Source of the DNA: JARKQH01 sp964631605
Lineage (GTDB): Bacteria > Verrucomicrobiota > Verrucomicrobiia > Limisphaerales > UBA8199
NCBI GenBank assembly: GCA_964631605.1
Contig: CAZVYG010000001.1
Coordinates: 62,001-126,000, forward strand
Length of the DNA stretch: 64,000 bases
Reading direction: 5' to 3'
In this document: piece after piece, positions 9,377-18,373 of the stretch
How positions within the stretch are numbered: the stretch's first letter is position 1
Layout of the letters: each line of letters opens with the position of its first letter
Notes under the pieces: generated by a model
Told to the model about the DNA's origin: nothing
Databases searched by the model: none
What the model saw: only the letters and a program-made list of their open reading frames with translations
Made by a program: the position numbers and the translations under genes

Positions 9377-9542
9377 GGTGATGCGCGCGTTGCGCCACCC
9401 GCCGGCGCTCTCAACCGGCGTGCGGGTGGACGGATTCCACTCATGCCGATGCAACTTAGTCATGCCGAGCCACAGGAGCCATGTTTATTCGACTCGAAAC
9501 CCTGCAAAAATAGAACGCCGCGGGAGTTGTGGTAATCCCTCC

Positions 9543-12500
9543 TCAATTGCTGGTGAAACGGAAGGTGCCGCTGCCGACCCGGAAAACCGCGCGGCCCTGT
9601 TCCATGTGGCGGAATTCAACCACCCCGCCTTGGCGAGCGCGTTTGCCGTCGCCGCCCACGGCCTCGGGTGAGTTGGCGGGCACGTAAACGGTCGCCGTGG
9701 CGTTGGGCGGCACCTCAATGCGCCAGTCGAATGCTTTTCCGCGCCTGCGCCACTCGCTCCGAACGATCCCATAAGGAGAGCGATGCGAAGCCTGGACATG
9801 GGAGAGGTCTCCGACCGGGCAAGGCTTCATAATGACGTGTTTGAAGCCGGGCTGGTCCGGATCGGCGGCGATCCCGGCAAGGTATTCATAAAACCAAATC
9901 ACCAAATCCCCAAGCAACATCACGTGATTCCCCGAGTTCATGGTGGGATCCGCCGTGTTCCCGTTCCATAACTCCCAGATGGTGGTGGCGCCCTGGTTAA
10001 CCATGTAGCCCCACCCGGGATAATCTTCTTGCGTCGCAATCCGGTAGGCCAGGTCCGCCCGGCCGTGGTCGGACAGCACTCGCATGAGATGCTGTCCCCC
10101 TATCAGCCCCGTGCCAACATGGCCCCGGCTTTCATTCTCAATCTTGTCCACCAGCCGCCCAAACACCGCCGCCCGGTGTTCCTCCGGCGCCAGCCCAAAC
10201 GCCAGCGGCAGGATGCACGCCGTCTGCGAGCCGTTATCGTAGTAACCTTTGGCCGGATCGAAAAATCGCCGGTGGAAGGCCTCTTTGACCTCGCGCGCCC
10301 CATCGGCGAACCGGGCGGCATCGGCTGGCCGGCCGAGCAGCCGGGCATATCGCGCCATGAGCGTGAGGTCATGGTAAAAATAGGCGGTGGCCAGCAGCGC
10401 CTTGTCGGTCTGACGCGCCGGGTCCTTCGAGTGGATGAGCCGCAGGTCTTCCGGCGGCACGCACCAATCGCCGTAGCTGTCCCTGGCTATGATGCCGTTC
10501 GTGAAGAACTGCCGCATGTAATTGACCCACAGCACGGCGCTCTCGAACCGGGCGGCGATCGAGTCCAGGTCCGCGTATTGGCGGTGCAGCACCCCCGGCG
10601 CGATGATCAGCGTGCTGGGCCAGGTGACGTTGTCGGAGTAAATCGGCCAATAAGCCGGCACCACGTCCGGCACGCTGCCGCTCGGGCGTTGAGAGTCGCT
10701 GATGTCCTGGAGCCACTTCGGGTACAGGCTGGAAATGTCGAACACATAAGACTCGCCCCGGCATTCCTCCGAGCGGTCGCCCAGCCACCCCTGCCGTTCG
10801 TCCCGCTGCGGACAGTCGGTGGGGATGCTCCGGTAATTCCCCCGAATGCCCCAGGTCGCGTTCCGGTAAATACGGTTCAACAGTGGGTTCGAGCAGGTGA
10901 ATTCCCCGGCTTGCGGCAAATCGTCGTTCACCACCCGACCCTCCAGCGCGCTGAGCGTTGGCTTGCCAGGGAACCCGGTGACTTCGACGAAGCGGAAACC
11001 GTGGTAGGTGAAGCGTGGTTCGTAAATCTCCAGGCCGGTCCCTTTTAGCGTGTAGAGGTCGGTCGCGCGCGCGCCGCGCAGGTTGGCCATGTAAAGCGTT
11101 CCGTCCTCGGCCAGCGTCTCGGCATGCCGGAGGCGCACTTGCGTCCCGGCGGGGCCCCGCACCCGCAACCGGCACCAGCCCACCATGTTCTGGCCCAGGT
11201 CAAAAATCCAGGTTCCAGGCCGCGGCTCGCTCATTTTCACGGGCTTCAGAGTCCCCGTAACCCGAATCGGCGGCTGCATCTGCGGCGCCAGAACGCCCGG
11301 CGGCGGGGACACCAGCCGCGCGGATTCCCAGCCCGTCCCGGAATAGCCCGGTCTGTCCCAGCCCGGCATTTCTTTTCGCGCATCATATTCTTCGCCGTCA
11401 AATTCTCCGTTGGCCAGAATGGGCCCGTTGGTTGTCAGCTTCCACGTCTCATCTGTCACCACTTCGCTGAGGGTTCCGTCCGTATGTTCGATCCGCAGTT
11501 GCAGCAGCAATTTCGGCCAGCCGAAGTTCACCGTGCCGGCGTAAACCCGGCTGCGGTCGGAGCAGAACCGTCCTCCGCCCAGCACCACGCCGACCGCGTT
11601 TTGGCCCTCCCGGATCCAGGAGGTGACCTCGTGGGTGACATAAAACACGCGCTGGTCGTATTGGGACAATGCCGGGGAAAGGACCTCGTCACCCACCTTC
11701 CGGCCATTCAGATACAATTCTGAAAGGCCCAGGCCGCAGTAACTGACCGTGGCGCGGCGAACCGGTTTTCCCACGGCAAACTCCTTCCGCAACCACCGCG
11801 CGGGCAGCCGGCGCTCTTCCGCGGTGCGCGGCTTGCCCCAGGGCTCCGTGCCCACCGGACCCAGGACCGTGGCCGGCCGCCATTTGCCATCGTCGAAGGT
11901 CGGAGTGTTCCACTCCGGCTCGAACGCAGTCGAGACTTTCCATCGGTCATCAGTGGGAATGATCAGGGGCGCCCCTTCCGCAAACTCGATGGTAAGCAGG
12001 CCGACCACACCCGCCGGACCTTGGGGCCCATCATGTCGGCCGACCAGCCCGAAGACGTAAGTCCGCCCCGCTTCGAGTCGGGTGGTGATGTCGTTCCATT
12101 TCACCGTCCGGTAATTATTGCGCGCGCCCAGGTCGAAGATGTTCAGCCAGCCGCGGCATTCGTTGTCGCCGGTGTATTGGAAGAGGGCGCGGGTGATTTG
12201 CCGGTTTGGCGGCAGCGTGATGACGCGGCGGAACCAATTCGTGACCGGCCGATTCAAGGGGCCGCGGTCGCCACTCCAAATCCAGGAGGTTCCCTCGAGG
12301 TAATTGGTCCTCTCCTCGCCATCCAGCCCGATCCAACGGGCGCGCCAATCCTCGGGCGAAAACAATCCCATGGTCCAGCGCGCCGCCTGGCTCCAGGGCG
12401 AAACCTTCCCGGCCTTGTCCCAGACCCGCACCTTCCAGAAACACTGCCCATGGGAAGCGAGTTCCCTGCCCTGATAACGCACGCGAACCGACTGGTCGGA

Positions 12501-12782
12501 AACCACCTTCCCGCTGTCCCACAGGTCCGGCTGCAGCGCCTCCAGTCGCGCCGGACTGCTGGCCACAATCACTTGGAAGGCTGTCTGCACTTGGCCCGGC
12601 TCGCGCGACTCGAGCACCCAGCTCAGCCGCGGCTGCCGCGCGTCAATGCCCTCCGGATCGGTCAGTTGCTCGCACTGCAGGCCGGTCACAGTCAACCCCC
12701 GGCCCGCCGCCGGGAACGCAATCAGCCAGAGTGCCGCCAGAACGACGAGAGCCGGCAACGTTCGGTCAAGGTTGGAACGCAC
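9543..12782 (-). CDS. GH78 alpha-L-rhamnosidase
   Basis: A large secreted rhamnosidase of about 1080 residues. A hydrophobic signal (LPALVVLAALWLIAFP) precedes an Ig-like N-terminal domain (RLSWVLESREPGQVQTAFQV, FWKVRVWDKAG, EDWRARWIG), a jelly-roll domain that carries an extra insertion (about residues 145-290), a second beta domain (ARWLRKEFAVGKPVRRATVS), the alpha6/alpha6 catalytic domain with DCPQRDERQGWLGD near residue 653, and the C-terminal beta sandwich. These are the domains of GH78, which release terminal alpha-L-rhamnose. It heads the minus-strand pectin run, 166 bp upstream of DUF3826. The start is uncertain: an open frame extends to 12926, into the start of the divergent GH127 gene, but the signal peptide points to GTG 12782 or TTG about 12770, the latter preceded by GGGGTG. 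Confidence 0.88.
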   Translation of the reverse strand: MRSNLDRTLPALVVLAALWLIAFPAAGRGLTVTGLQCEQLTDPEGIDARQPRLSWVLESREPGQVQTAFQVIVASSPARLEALQPDLWDSGKVVSDQSVRVRYQGRELASHGQCFWKVRVWDKAGKVSPWSQAARWTMGLFSPEDWRARWIGLDGEERTNYLEGTSWIWSGDRGPLNRPVTNWFRRVITLPPNRQITRALFQYTGDNECRGWLNIFDLGARNNYRTVKWNDITTRLEAGRTYVFGLVGRHDGPQGPAGVVGLLTIEFAEGAPLIIPTDDRWKVSTAFEPEWNTPTFDDGKWRPATVLGPVGTEPWGKPRTAEERRLPARWLRKEFAVGKPVRRATVSYCGLGLSELYLNGRKVGDEVLSPALSQYDQRVFYVTHEVTSWIREGQNAVGVVLGGGRFCSDRSRVYAGTVNFGWPKLLLQLRIEHTDGTLSEVVTDETWKLTTNGPILANGEFDGEEYDARKEMPGWDRPGYSGTGWESARLVSPPPGVLAPQMQPPIRVTGTLKPVKMSEPRPGTWIFDLGQNMVGWCRLRVRGPAGTQVRLRHAETLAEDGTLYMANLRGARATDLYTLKGTGLEIYEPRFTYHGFRFVEVTGFPGKPTLSALEGRVVNDDLPQAGEFTCSNPLLNRIYRNATWGIRGNYRSIPTDCPQRDERQGWLGDRSEECRGESYVFDISSLYPKWLQDISDSQRPSGSVPDVVPAYWPIYSDNVTWPSTLIIAPGVLHRQYADLDSIAARFESAVLWVNYMRQFFTNGIIARDSYGDWCVPPEDLRLIHSKDPARQTDKALLATAYFYHDLTLMARYARLLGRPADAARFADGAREVKEAFHRRFFDPAKGYYDNGSQTACILPLAFGLAPEEHRAAVFGRLVDKIENESRGHVGTGLIGGQHLMRVLSDHGRADLAYRIATQEDYPGWGYMVNQGATTIWELWNGNTADPTMNSGNHVMLLGDLVIWFYEYLAGIAADPDQPGFKHVIMKPCPVGDLSHVQASHRSPYGIVRSEWRRRGKAFDWRIEVPPNATATVYVPANSPEAVGGDGKRARQGGVVEFRHMEQGRAVFRVGSGTFRFTSN

Positions 12783-12918
12783 CCCGGTACTGTGGCATGC
12801 CGCAGCGCGGGTCCAAAATGTTCGACTGCGCCAAAATCTTGTCTTTTCTGCGCCCGCGCCGGTGCGGGGCATTTTTGGTTTGGCAATCGGAAGTCGCGGG
12901 CGGAAACTTCGCGTCACC
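12783..12918. promoter_or_regulatory. Divergent intergenic region between GH78 and GH127
   Basis: About 136 bp separate the start of the minus-strand pectin run from the plus-strand GH127 gene, so the promoters of both transcription units must lie here or inside the coding ends. I see no clear -35/-10 pair or palindrome and no regulator gene is adjacent. The call rests on gene orientation alone. Confidence 0.4.
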
Positions 12919-14964
12919 ATGACCAACCGGTTTTTGACGTGGAGTATCCGCCTGGGCCTGGCCTGGCTCGCGCTGGCGGGCGGGGCGGTCTTTGCCGCCG
13001 CGCCGGTGGTCAGGAATCAGGCAAGTCCTTCCGCCGTCGTTCACACCGTCGGGCTCGACGAGGCGCGCTGGACGGACGGTTTTTGGGCGCAACGCTTCGA
13101 AACCTGCCAGCGGGTGATGCTGCCCGCCTTGAGCCGGCTCATGGAGAGCACCAACTACACGCAGTTTTTCCGGAATTTTCAAATCGCGGCCGGACTGGCC
13201 GAGGGACGGCACCGCGGGGCGCCCTTCAACGACGGCGAACTTTACAAGCTGATCGAAGCGGCCAGCGCGGTCTATGCCGTTACGCAGGATGCCGGCCTTG
13301 ACCGAAACCTGGACCGCGCCATCGAAGTCATTGCTCGGGCGCAGCGGGCGGATGGCTACCTGCACACGCCCGTCCTCATCGCAGCGCGCAACGGCGACAC
13401 CAATGCCGTGCCGTTCCGTGACCGGAACAACTTCGAAATGTACAACCTGGGCCACTTGCTGACCGCCGCCTGCATCCATCATCGCGCCACCGGCAAAACC
13501 AATCTCCTCGCAGTTGCCCGCCGCGCGGCGGATTTCCTCGAGCAGGCCTTCGCCGACCCGACCCCCGAACTGGCCCGCCATTCGGTCTGTCCCTCGCACT
13601 ACATGGGCGTGGTTGAACTGTACCGGGAGACCCGGGAACCGCGCTACCTCGCCCTGGCCAGGAAATTCTTCGCCTTGCGCGACGTGGTGGCCGCGCGGGG
13701 CGAAGGCGGCGACGACAACCAGGACCGGATTCCCTTCCTGGAACAAACCGAAGCCGTCGGCCACGCGGTCCGCGCCAATTACCTGTTCGCCGGCGCGGCG
13801 GACCTCTTCGCGGAGACGGGCGACCCGGCGGTTTGGTACATGCTGTCGCGGGTCTGGACCAATGTGGTGGAGCGGAAGCTCCATGTGACCGGCGGGTGCG
13901 GCGCATTGTATGACGGCGCCTCGCCATACGGGGCGCGGGATCAAAAGATCATCACCCGCACGCACCAGGCTTACGGACATGATTACGAGCTGCCCAACGC
14001 CACGGCGCACAACGAAACCTGTGCTGCCATCGCCAATCTGCTTTGGAATTGGCGGATGTTCCTCGCCTCGGGCGAGGCGCGGTTCATGGATATTGTCGAA
14101 ACGGTTTTGCACAACGGCTTGCTCGCCGGCGCCAGTCTTGACGGCACCAACTTTTTTTATACCAACCCGTTGCGGGTGACCGATCCCCTGCCGGTGGACC
14201 TGCGCTGGTCCAGAACCCGGGAGCCGTTCATCAGTTCGTTCTGCTGCCCGCCCAACCTCGCGCGCACGCTCGCCGAGTCGGCCGGATTCGCTTACGCCAA
14301 ATCCAGCAACACGGTCTGGCTGACCCTTTACGGGGGCAGCAGCCTCAGCACCACCCTCGAGGGGGCGGGACGGGTCAGCCTCCGCCAGGAAACCGAGTTC
14401 CCCTGGAGCGGGCGCGTCAGGCTGGTGATCGAGGATTGCGGTTCACAGCCGTTCTCGCTCAAGCTGCGCATCCCGGCCTGGGCGCCCGGCGCCGGCGTCC
14501 GCGTGAATCTCGGTCCGGTTGAAGACACCACGCCGCCCGGCACGTTTTTCGAGTTGCATCGGGCATGGAAAGCAGGCGATTTCGTTGACCTCGAGTTACC
14601 AATGACCGCGCGCCGACTCGAAGCCAACCCGTTGGTCGAGGAGCTTGTCGGCCAGGTCGCCCTCCGCCGGGGTCCCGTCGTCTATTGCCTCGAAGGGGGG
14701 GACCTGCCGGCGGCCGTCAAAATATCCGACATCTCCCTGCCCGACGATGCCGAATTGCGGGCGCGATTCGATCACCGGTTGCTGGGCGGCGTGGTGGTGC
14801 TCGACACCACCCTGCTGGCGCGCTCCGCCGCGCCGTGGGGCGGGGCGCTGTACCGCGAGTTGCAACCGGCGCCGTTTCAAACCGTCAAAACGCGGCTCAT
14901 CCCCTATTTTGCGTGGGCCAACCGTGGGAAAACCGAAATGACAGTCTGGCTCCCGCGGCGTTGA
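12919..14964 (+). CDS. GH127 family zinc-cysteine glycosidase (beta-L-arabinofuranosidase type)
   Basis: A 681-residue secreted protein of the DUF1680 / GH127 family. The ATG at 12919 begins a signal peptide (LGLAWLALAGGAVFAA); the longer upstream reading frame would run into the divergent gene and is not used. GH127 enzymes use a zinc-bound cysteine nucleophile; the ligand set is present as E366 and C368 in HNETC and the pair C442-C443 in FCCPPN. Other family landmarks are DGFWAQRFETCQRVMLP, NDGELYKLIEAAS and HVTGGCGALYDGASPYG. Known activities are removal of beta-1,2-L-arabinofuranose from plant glycans and, in rhamnogalacturonan II loci, aceric acid hydrolysis. It is followed after 34 bp by the sialidase-FGE fusion on the same strand. 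Confidence 0.9.
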   Translation: MTNRFLTWSIRLGLAWLALAGGAVFAAAPVVRNQASPSAVVHTVGLDEARWTDGFWAQRFETCQRVMLPALSRLMESTNYTQFFRNFQIAAGLAEGRHRGAPFNDGELYKLIEAASAVYAVTQDAGLDRNLDRAIEVIARAQRADGYLHTPVLIAARNGDTNAVPFRDRNNFEMYNLGHLLTAACIHHRATGKTNLLAVARRAADFLEQAFADPTPELARHSVCPSHYMGVVELYRETREPRYLALARKFFALRDVVAARGEGGDDNQDRIPFLEQTEAVGHAVRANYLFAGAADLFAETGDPAVWYMLSRVWTNVVERKLHVTGGCGALYDGASPYGARDQKIITRTHQAYGHDYELPNATAHNETCAAIANLLWNWRMFLASGEARFMDIVETVLHNGLLAGASLDGTNFFYTNPLRVTDPLPVDLRWSRTREPFISSFCCPPNLARTLAESAGFAYAKSSNTVWLTLYGGSSLSTTLEGAGRVSLRQETEFPWSGRVRLVIEDCGSQPFSLKLRIPAWAPGAGVRVNLGPVEDTTPPGTFFELHRAWKAGDFVDLELPMTARRLEANPLVEELVGQVALRRGPVVYCLEGGDLPAAVKISDISLPDDAELRARFDHRLLGGVVVLDTTLLARSAAPWGGALYRELQPAPFQTVKTRLIPYFAWANRGKTEMTVWLPRR

Positions 14965-14998
14965 ACCGCTGCCGGGCCCCGGCCAGACGCCTGACCCT

Positions 14999-17900
14999 AT
15001 GATCCGAATCCGTTTCGCAACCCTTGTCGCAGCCACGCTGATGGCGCTGCCGCTGCGCGCCGGCCAACCCGGTCTCTTGATGACCGAGTTTCTTTACGAG
15101 ACCGCCCCCTTCCCATCGTGTCATGCCTCCACCATCGTCGAGACGTCCGAGGGACTGGTCGCCGCCTTCTTTGGGGGGACCCACGAACGGCACCCGGATG
15201 TCTGCATCTGGGTCTGCAGGCAGGTCAAGGGCAGTTGGACACCCCCCGAGCAGGTGGCCGCGGGCTTGGGATTTGACACCAATCGCTATCCGACATGGAA
15301 CCCCGTTCTGTTTCAACCGCGCAACGGACCGCTCCTGCTCTTTTACAAAGTCGGCCCGAGCCCTACCACGTGGTGGGGCATGGTGATCTCCTCGACCAAT
15401 GCCGGCCGAACCTGGTCCGCGCCGCGCAGACTGCCCGACGGCATCCTCGGTCCCATCAAAAACAAGCCGGTCCAGCTTGCCAATGGCGACATCCTCTCGC
15501 CCAGCAGCACCGAAGGAGACGCCGGCTGGCGCATTCACTTCGAGCGCAGCTCCGACGGGGGACAAACCTGGACCAGCACCGGGCCAATCCCGGCTGCGGG
15601 AGCGATTCAGGCCATTCAGCCCAGCATCCTGACGCATTCCGACGGCACACTTCAGGCCCTCGGCCGCACCCGCGAGAGTAGAATCTTCCAGACCTGGTCC
15701 CGCGACGGCGGCCATACCTGGGAGCCATTGACGCTGACCGAGCTGCCCAACCCGAACTCAGGTACCGACGCCGTGACCCTCAGCGATGGCCGGCACCTGC
15801 TGGTCTATAACCACAACCCGCTCCGCAGCGGCCGCAAGCCGCTCAATGTCGCGCTCTCGGACGACGGCAGGACCTGGCAGGGTGCGCTGGTCCTCGAGGA
15901 TGATTTCAGCAAGCGCGATGGCTTTGCGTACCCCTCGGTGATTCAGACTCGGGATGGCCTGGTCCACATCGTTTACACTTGGGACCGCAAGCGGATCAAG
16001 CACGCCGTGATCAACCCGCGCGAGCTGCAGACCCGGCCGATTGTCAATGGCGCCTGGCCGGGGGAGATGAATTCCATCGGGATCGAACTGGCCACCATTC
16101 CCGCGGGCTCGTTCGTCATGGGCAATCCCGAGGGCGACTGGGATGAGCGAACCATCAATGAGGTGGTCATTTCAAAGCCGTTCAAACTTTCGATGGATGA
16201 AGTCAGTCTCGAGCAGTTCCAGCGGTTCCGGCCGTGGCACCGCTGCTCGCTCAATGGGAAGGCCACCGGCGTAAGCTGGTACGACGCGGTGGCGTTTTGT
16301 GAATGGCTGACCCGGCGGGAAGGCAAACCATACCGGCTGCCAACCGAGGCCGAATGGGAGTATGCCTGCCGCGCCTCCACCCGCACCCCCTTCTGGTCCG
16401 GCGACCAACCGCCCCCCGATACCGCCCCCAACCCCTGGAACCTTCGCGGCATGCACGATGCCGTCATGGAATGGTGCGCCGATTGGCACGGTCCTTATCC
16501 GCCGGGCCGGCGAACCGACCCCGTTGGCCCTGCCAGCGGCATGGCCAAAGTCGTGCGCGGCGACAAACCGGATGATGACAGCCGGTTGAAGGATGAGCCG
16601 GGCCGGCAGGCCGCCGACTACCGGGGAAGCGCCAACCGGGCGGGACTGCCTCCCGCCTTCGGCGCAGCCAAAACACCAGTGCGCGTGGTCCAAAGCAGCG
16701 CCGGCGAAGAAGGATCCACTTCCGAAACCACGCCGCCCGGCTGGCACCGCGTCGGCTTTCGCGTCGTGCAAGCGCCCGCGCCTGCCACCTTGCCCTTTGT
16801 CGAACCGGCTCCCTTCGTCCGGCAGTTGGTGAAGCGTCCGCCGCCGCGCACGGTTCTCCTCCAGGCGCCGGACCGCCCCTATTTCCGCAAGCGTTACCTG
16901 CTGCCCATCCCGCCGGATAACAGCCCTCAGCAGGCCAGAGCCGCCGCCGGGCTGCACCCGGCCATTCGCGGCCACAACCACAGCCCCGCCCTCGAGGTGT
17001 GTCCCAACGGAGATTTGCTCGTGATCCTCTACACGTCCAATTTCGAGTACGAGCCCGGGGTGTCGCTGCTGGCGGCGCGGCTGCGATTTGGCGCCGAGGA
17101 GTGGGATTTCCCCGAGCCCCTTTTCGACACGCCGGATGTCAATGACCACGGGCCCCTGTTGTTCACGGATTGGAGTCAAAAAGGCAGAATGTGGTTTTTC
17201 TGGGGCTGGCCGAAACTGCGGGCGGGGGCTTATCCCTTTCAGTGGATGACCAGCGAGGATGGCGGGGCCACGTGGAGCGAAGTGCGGTTTCCCCACTTCA
17301 CCACGCCGATCGGCCCGCATTCCCGCCAGCCGATCAACAGCGCGTTCCGAGACAAACGCGGCACGCTGTTCGTCGCCAGCGACGCCGGCAAAACCGATTC
17401 GGTGCTCTGGGCCACTCGCGACAACGGCCGCACCTGGCAGGACACGGGCGGGCGCACCGCCGGCCGGCACACCACCTTCGCGCTGCTGCGAACCGGCGCG
17501 ATTCTCGGGATGGGCGGCAAGTCCACCGACATCGAAGGCTACATGCCGCAAGCCATCTCGCGGGACGGCGGCAAAACCTGGGTGTCGAGCAAGACACCTT
17601 TCCCCGCCCAGGGCGTCAACCAGCGGCCCAGCCTCCTGCGCCTGCGCAGCGGGCGCCTTTTGTTCGCCGGCGATTTCCAACGGCGCGGCAATCTCGCGCC
17701 GGAAGGGGTCACCAACCGCGGTTGTTACGTGGCGATTTCCGAAGATGAGGGGGCGACCTGGCGAATCCGCAAACTGCCGGGGACCCAGCCACACGAGAAG
17801 CCCGAATACCAGTCGGACCCTGATACGCTGGGCTACACCGTGCTGCGCCAGGCGCCCAATGGGATGATCCACCTGGTCACCACCATGAACACGCCCTGCC

Positions 17901-18370
17901 TTCATTTCGAGTTCAACGAACCGTGGGTGCTCTCCGGGCAGGAGCAGACAGACCGGGAGGTCATGGCCTCCTCGGCCGCCACCCCCGGACGGCTCCGATC
18001 GTTCACCGAAAAATGGCCGGGCGGCCGCCTCAAGGCCGGATGGAGCGGCACGGTGGCGGACGATGGCCGGTTCCTGCTGGAGGGGAGGGAGGAATGGTTT
18101 TTCAAGGATGGCAGCCCCCAGTATGTGGCGACTTATCACTTGGGACGAAAGACCGGCGAGGAAATCTTCTGGCGCAGCCCAGGCCAGGTCGCCTGGCAAC
18201 GGCATCACGGACCCGCCGGTGAGTGTGTCTGGACGCAGTATTGGGAGAACGGCCAAAAAAAATCGGAATCCACCTGGCGCGACTCCAAGGCGGACGGCCC
18301 GGCGCGACTTTGGGACCGCGACGGGGGCCTGGTTTTGCAGGCAGAGTTTCAGGGCGGGGCCCTCAAGTAG
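14999..18370 (+). CDS. Secreted four-part protein: sialidase-like, FGE-like, second sialidase-like, MORN-like tail
   Basis: A 1123-residue secreted protein with four distinguishable parts. Residues about 25-345 are a GH33-like six-bladed propeller with Asp-box motifs (STNAGRTW, SSDGGQTW, SRDGGHTW, SDDGRTW). Residues about 357-585 are a formylglycine-generating-enzyme / sulfatase-modifying fold (ATIPAGSFVMG, YRLPTEAEWEYACRAS, VMEWCADW, HRVGFRVV). The two active-site cysteines expected before the final strand are absent, so oxidase activity is unlikely. Residues about 650-985 are a second sialidase-like propeller (TSEDGGATW, TRDNGRTW, SRDGGKTW, SEDEGATW). The last ~120 residues (WPGGRLKAGWSG, FFKDGSPQYVATYHLG, YWENGQKKSEST, LWDRDGGLV) are MORN-like repeats. 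GH33 enzymes in pectin loci can remove the keto-sugar DHA from rhamnogalacturonan II, which would suit this context, but function is not established. Confidence 0.8.
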   Translation: MIRIRFATLVAATLMALPLRAGQPGLLMTEFLYETAPFPSCHASTIVETSEGLVAAFFGGTHERHPDVCIWVCRQVKGSWTPPEQVAAGLGFDTNRYPTWNPVLFQPRNGPLLLFYKVGPSPTTWWGMVISSTNAGRTWSAPRRLPDGILGPIKNKPVQLANGDILSPSSTEGDAGWRIHFERSSDGGQTWTSTGPIPAAGAIQAIQPSILTHSDGTLQALGRTRESRIFQTWSRDGGHTWEPLTLTELPNPNSGTDAVTLSDGRHLLVYNHNPLRSGRKPLNVALSDDGRTWQGALVLEDDFSKRDGFAYPSVIQTRDGLVHIVYTWDRKRIKHAVINPRELQTRPIVNGAWPGEMNSIGIELATIPAGSFVMGNPEGDWDERTINEVVISKPFKLSMDEVSLEQFQRFRPWHRCSLNGKATGVSWYDAVAFCEWLTRREGKPYRLPTEAEWEYACRASTRTPFWSGDQPPPDTAPNPWNLRGMHDAVMEWCADWHGPYPPGRRTDPVGPASGMAKVVRGDKPDDDSRLKDEPGRQAADYRGSANRAGLPPAFGAAKTPVRVVQSSAGEEGSTSETTPPGWHRVGFRVVQAPAPATLPFVEPAPFVRQLVKRPPPRTVLLQAPDRPYFRKRYLLPIPPDNSPQQARAAAGLHPAIRGHNHSPALEVCPNGDLLVILYTSNFEYEPGVSLLAARLRFGAEEWDFPEPLFDTPDVNDHGPLLFTDWSQKGRMWFFWGWPKLRAGAYPFQWMTSEDGGATWSEVRFPHFTTPIGPHSRQPINSAFRDKRGTLFVASDAGKTDSVLWATRDNGRTWQDTGGRTAGRHTTFALLRTGAILGMGGKSTDIEGYMPQAISRDGGKTWVSSKTPFPAQGVNQRPSLLRLRSGRLLFAGDFQRRGNLAPEGVTNRGCYVAISEDEGATWRIRKLPGTQPHEKPEYQSDPDTLGYTVLRQAPNGMIHLVTTMNTPCLHFEFNEPWVLSGQEQTDREVMASSAATPGRLRSFTEKWPGGRLKAGWSGTVADDGRFLLEGREEWFFKDGSPQYVATYHLGRKTGEEIFWRSPGQVAWQRHHGPAGECVWTQYWENGQKKSESTWRDSKADGPARLWDRDGGLVLQAEFQGGALK

Positions 18371-18373
18371 GGC

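Noticed and set aside
12646..12918. Upstream extension of the GH127 reading frame
   Set aside because: It would overlap the 5' end of the divergent GH78 gene and place 91 basic residues before a perfect signal peptide.
16067..16760. Functional formylglycine-generating enzyme
   Set aside because: The catalytic cysteine pair is missing and no sulfatase gene was found in the window.
16172..18256. Long minus-strand open frame (694 codons) opposite the sialidase fusion
   Set aside because: The plus-strand protein has many verified motifs; the antisense frame has none and is an effect of high GC.
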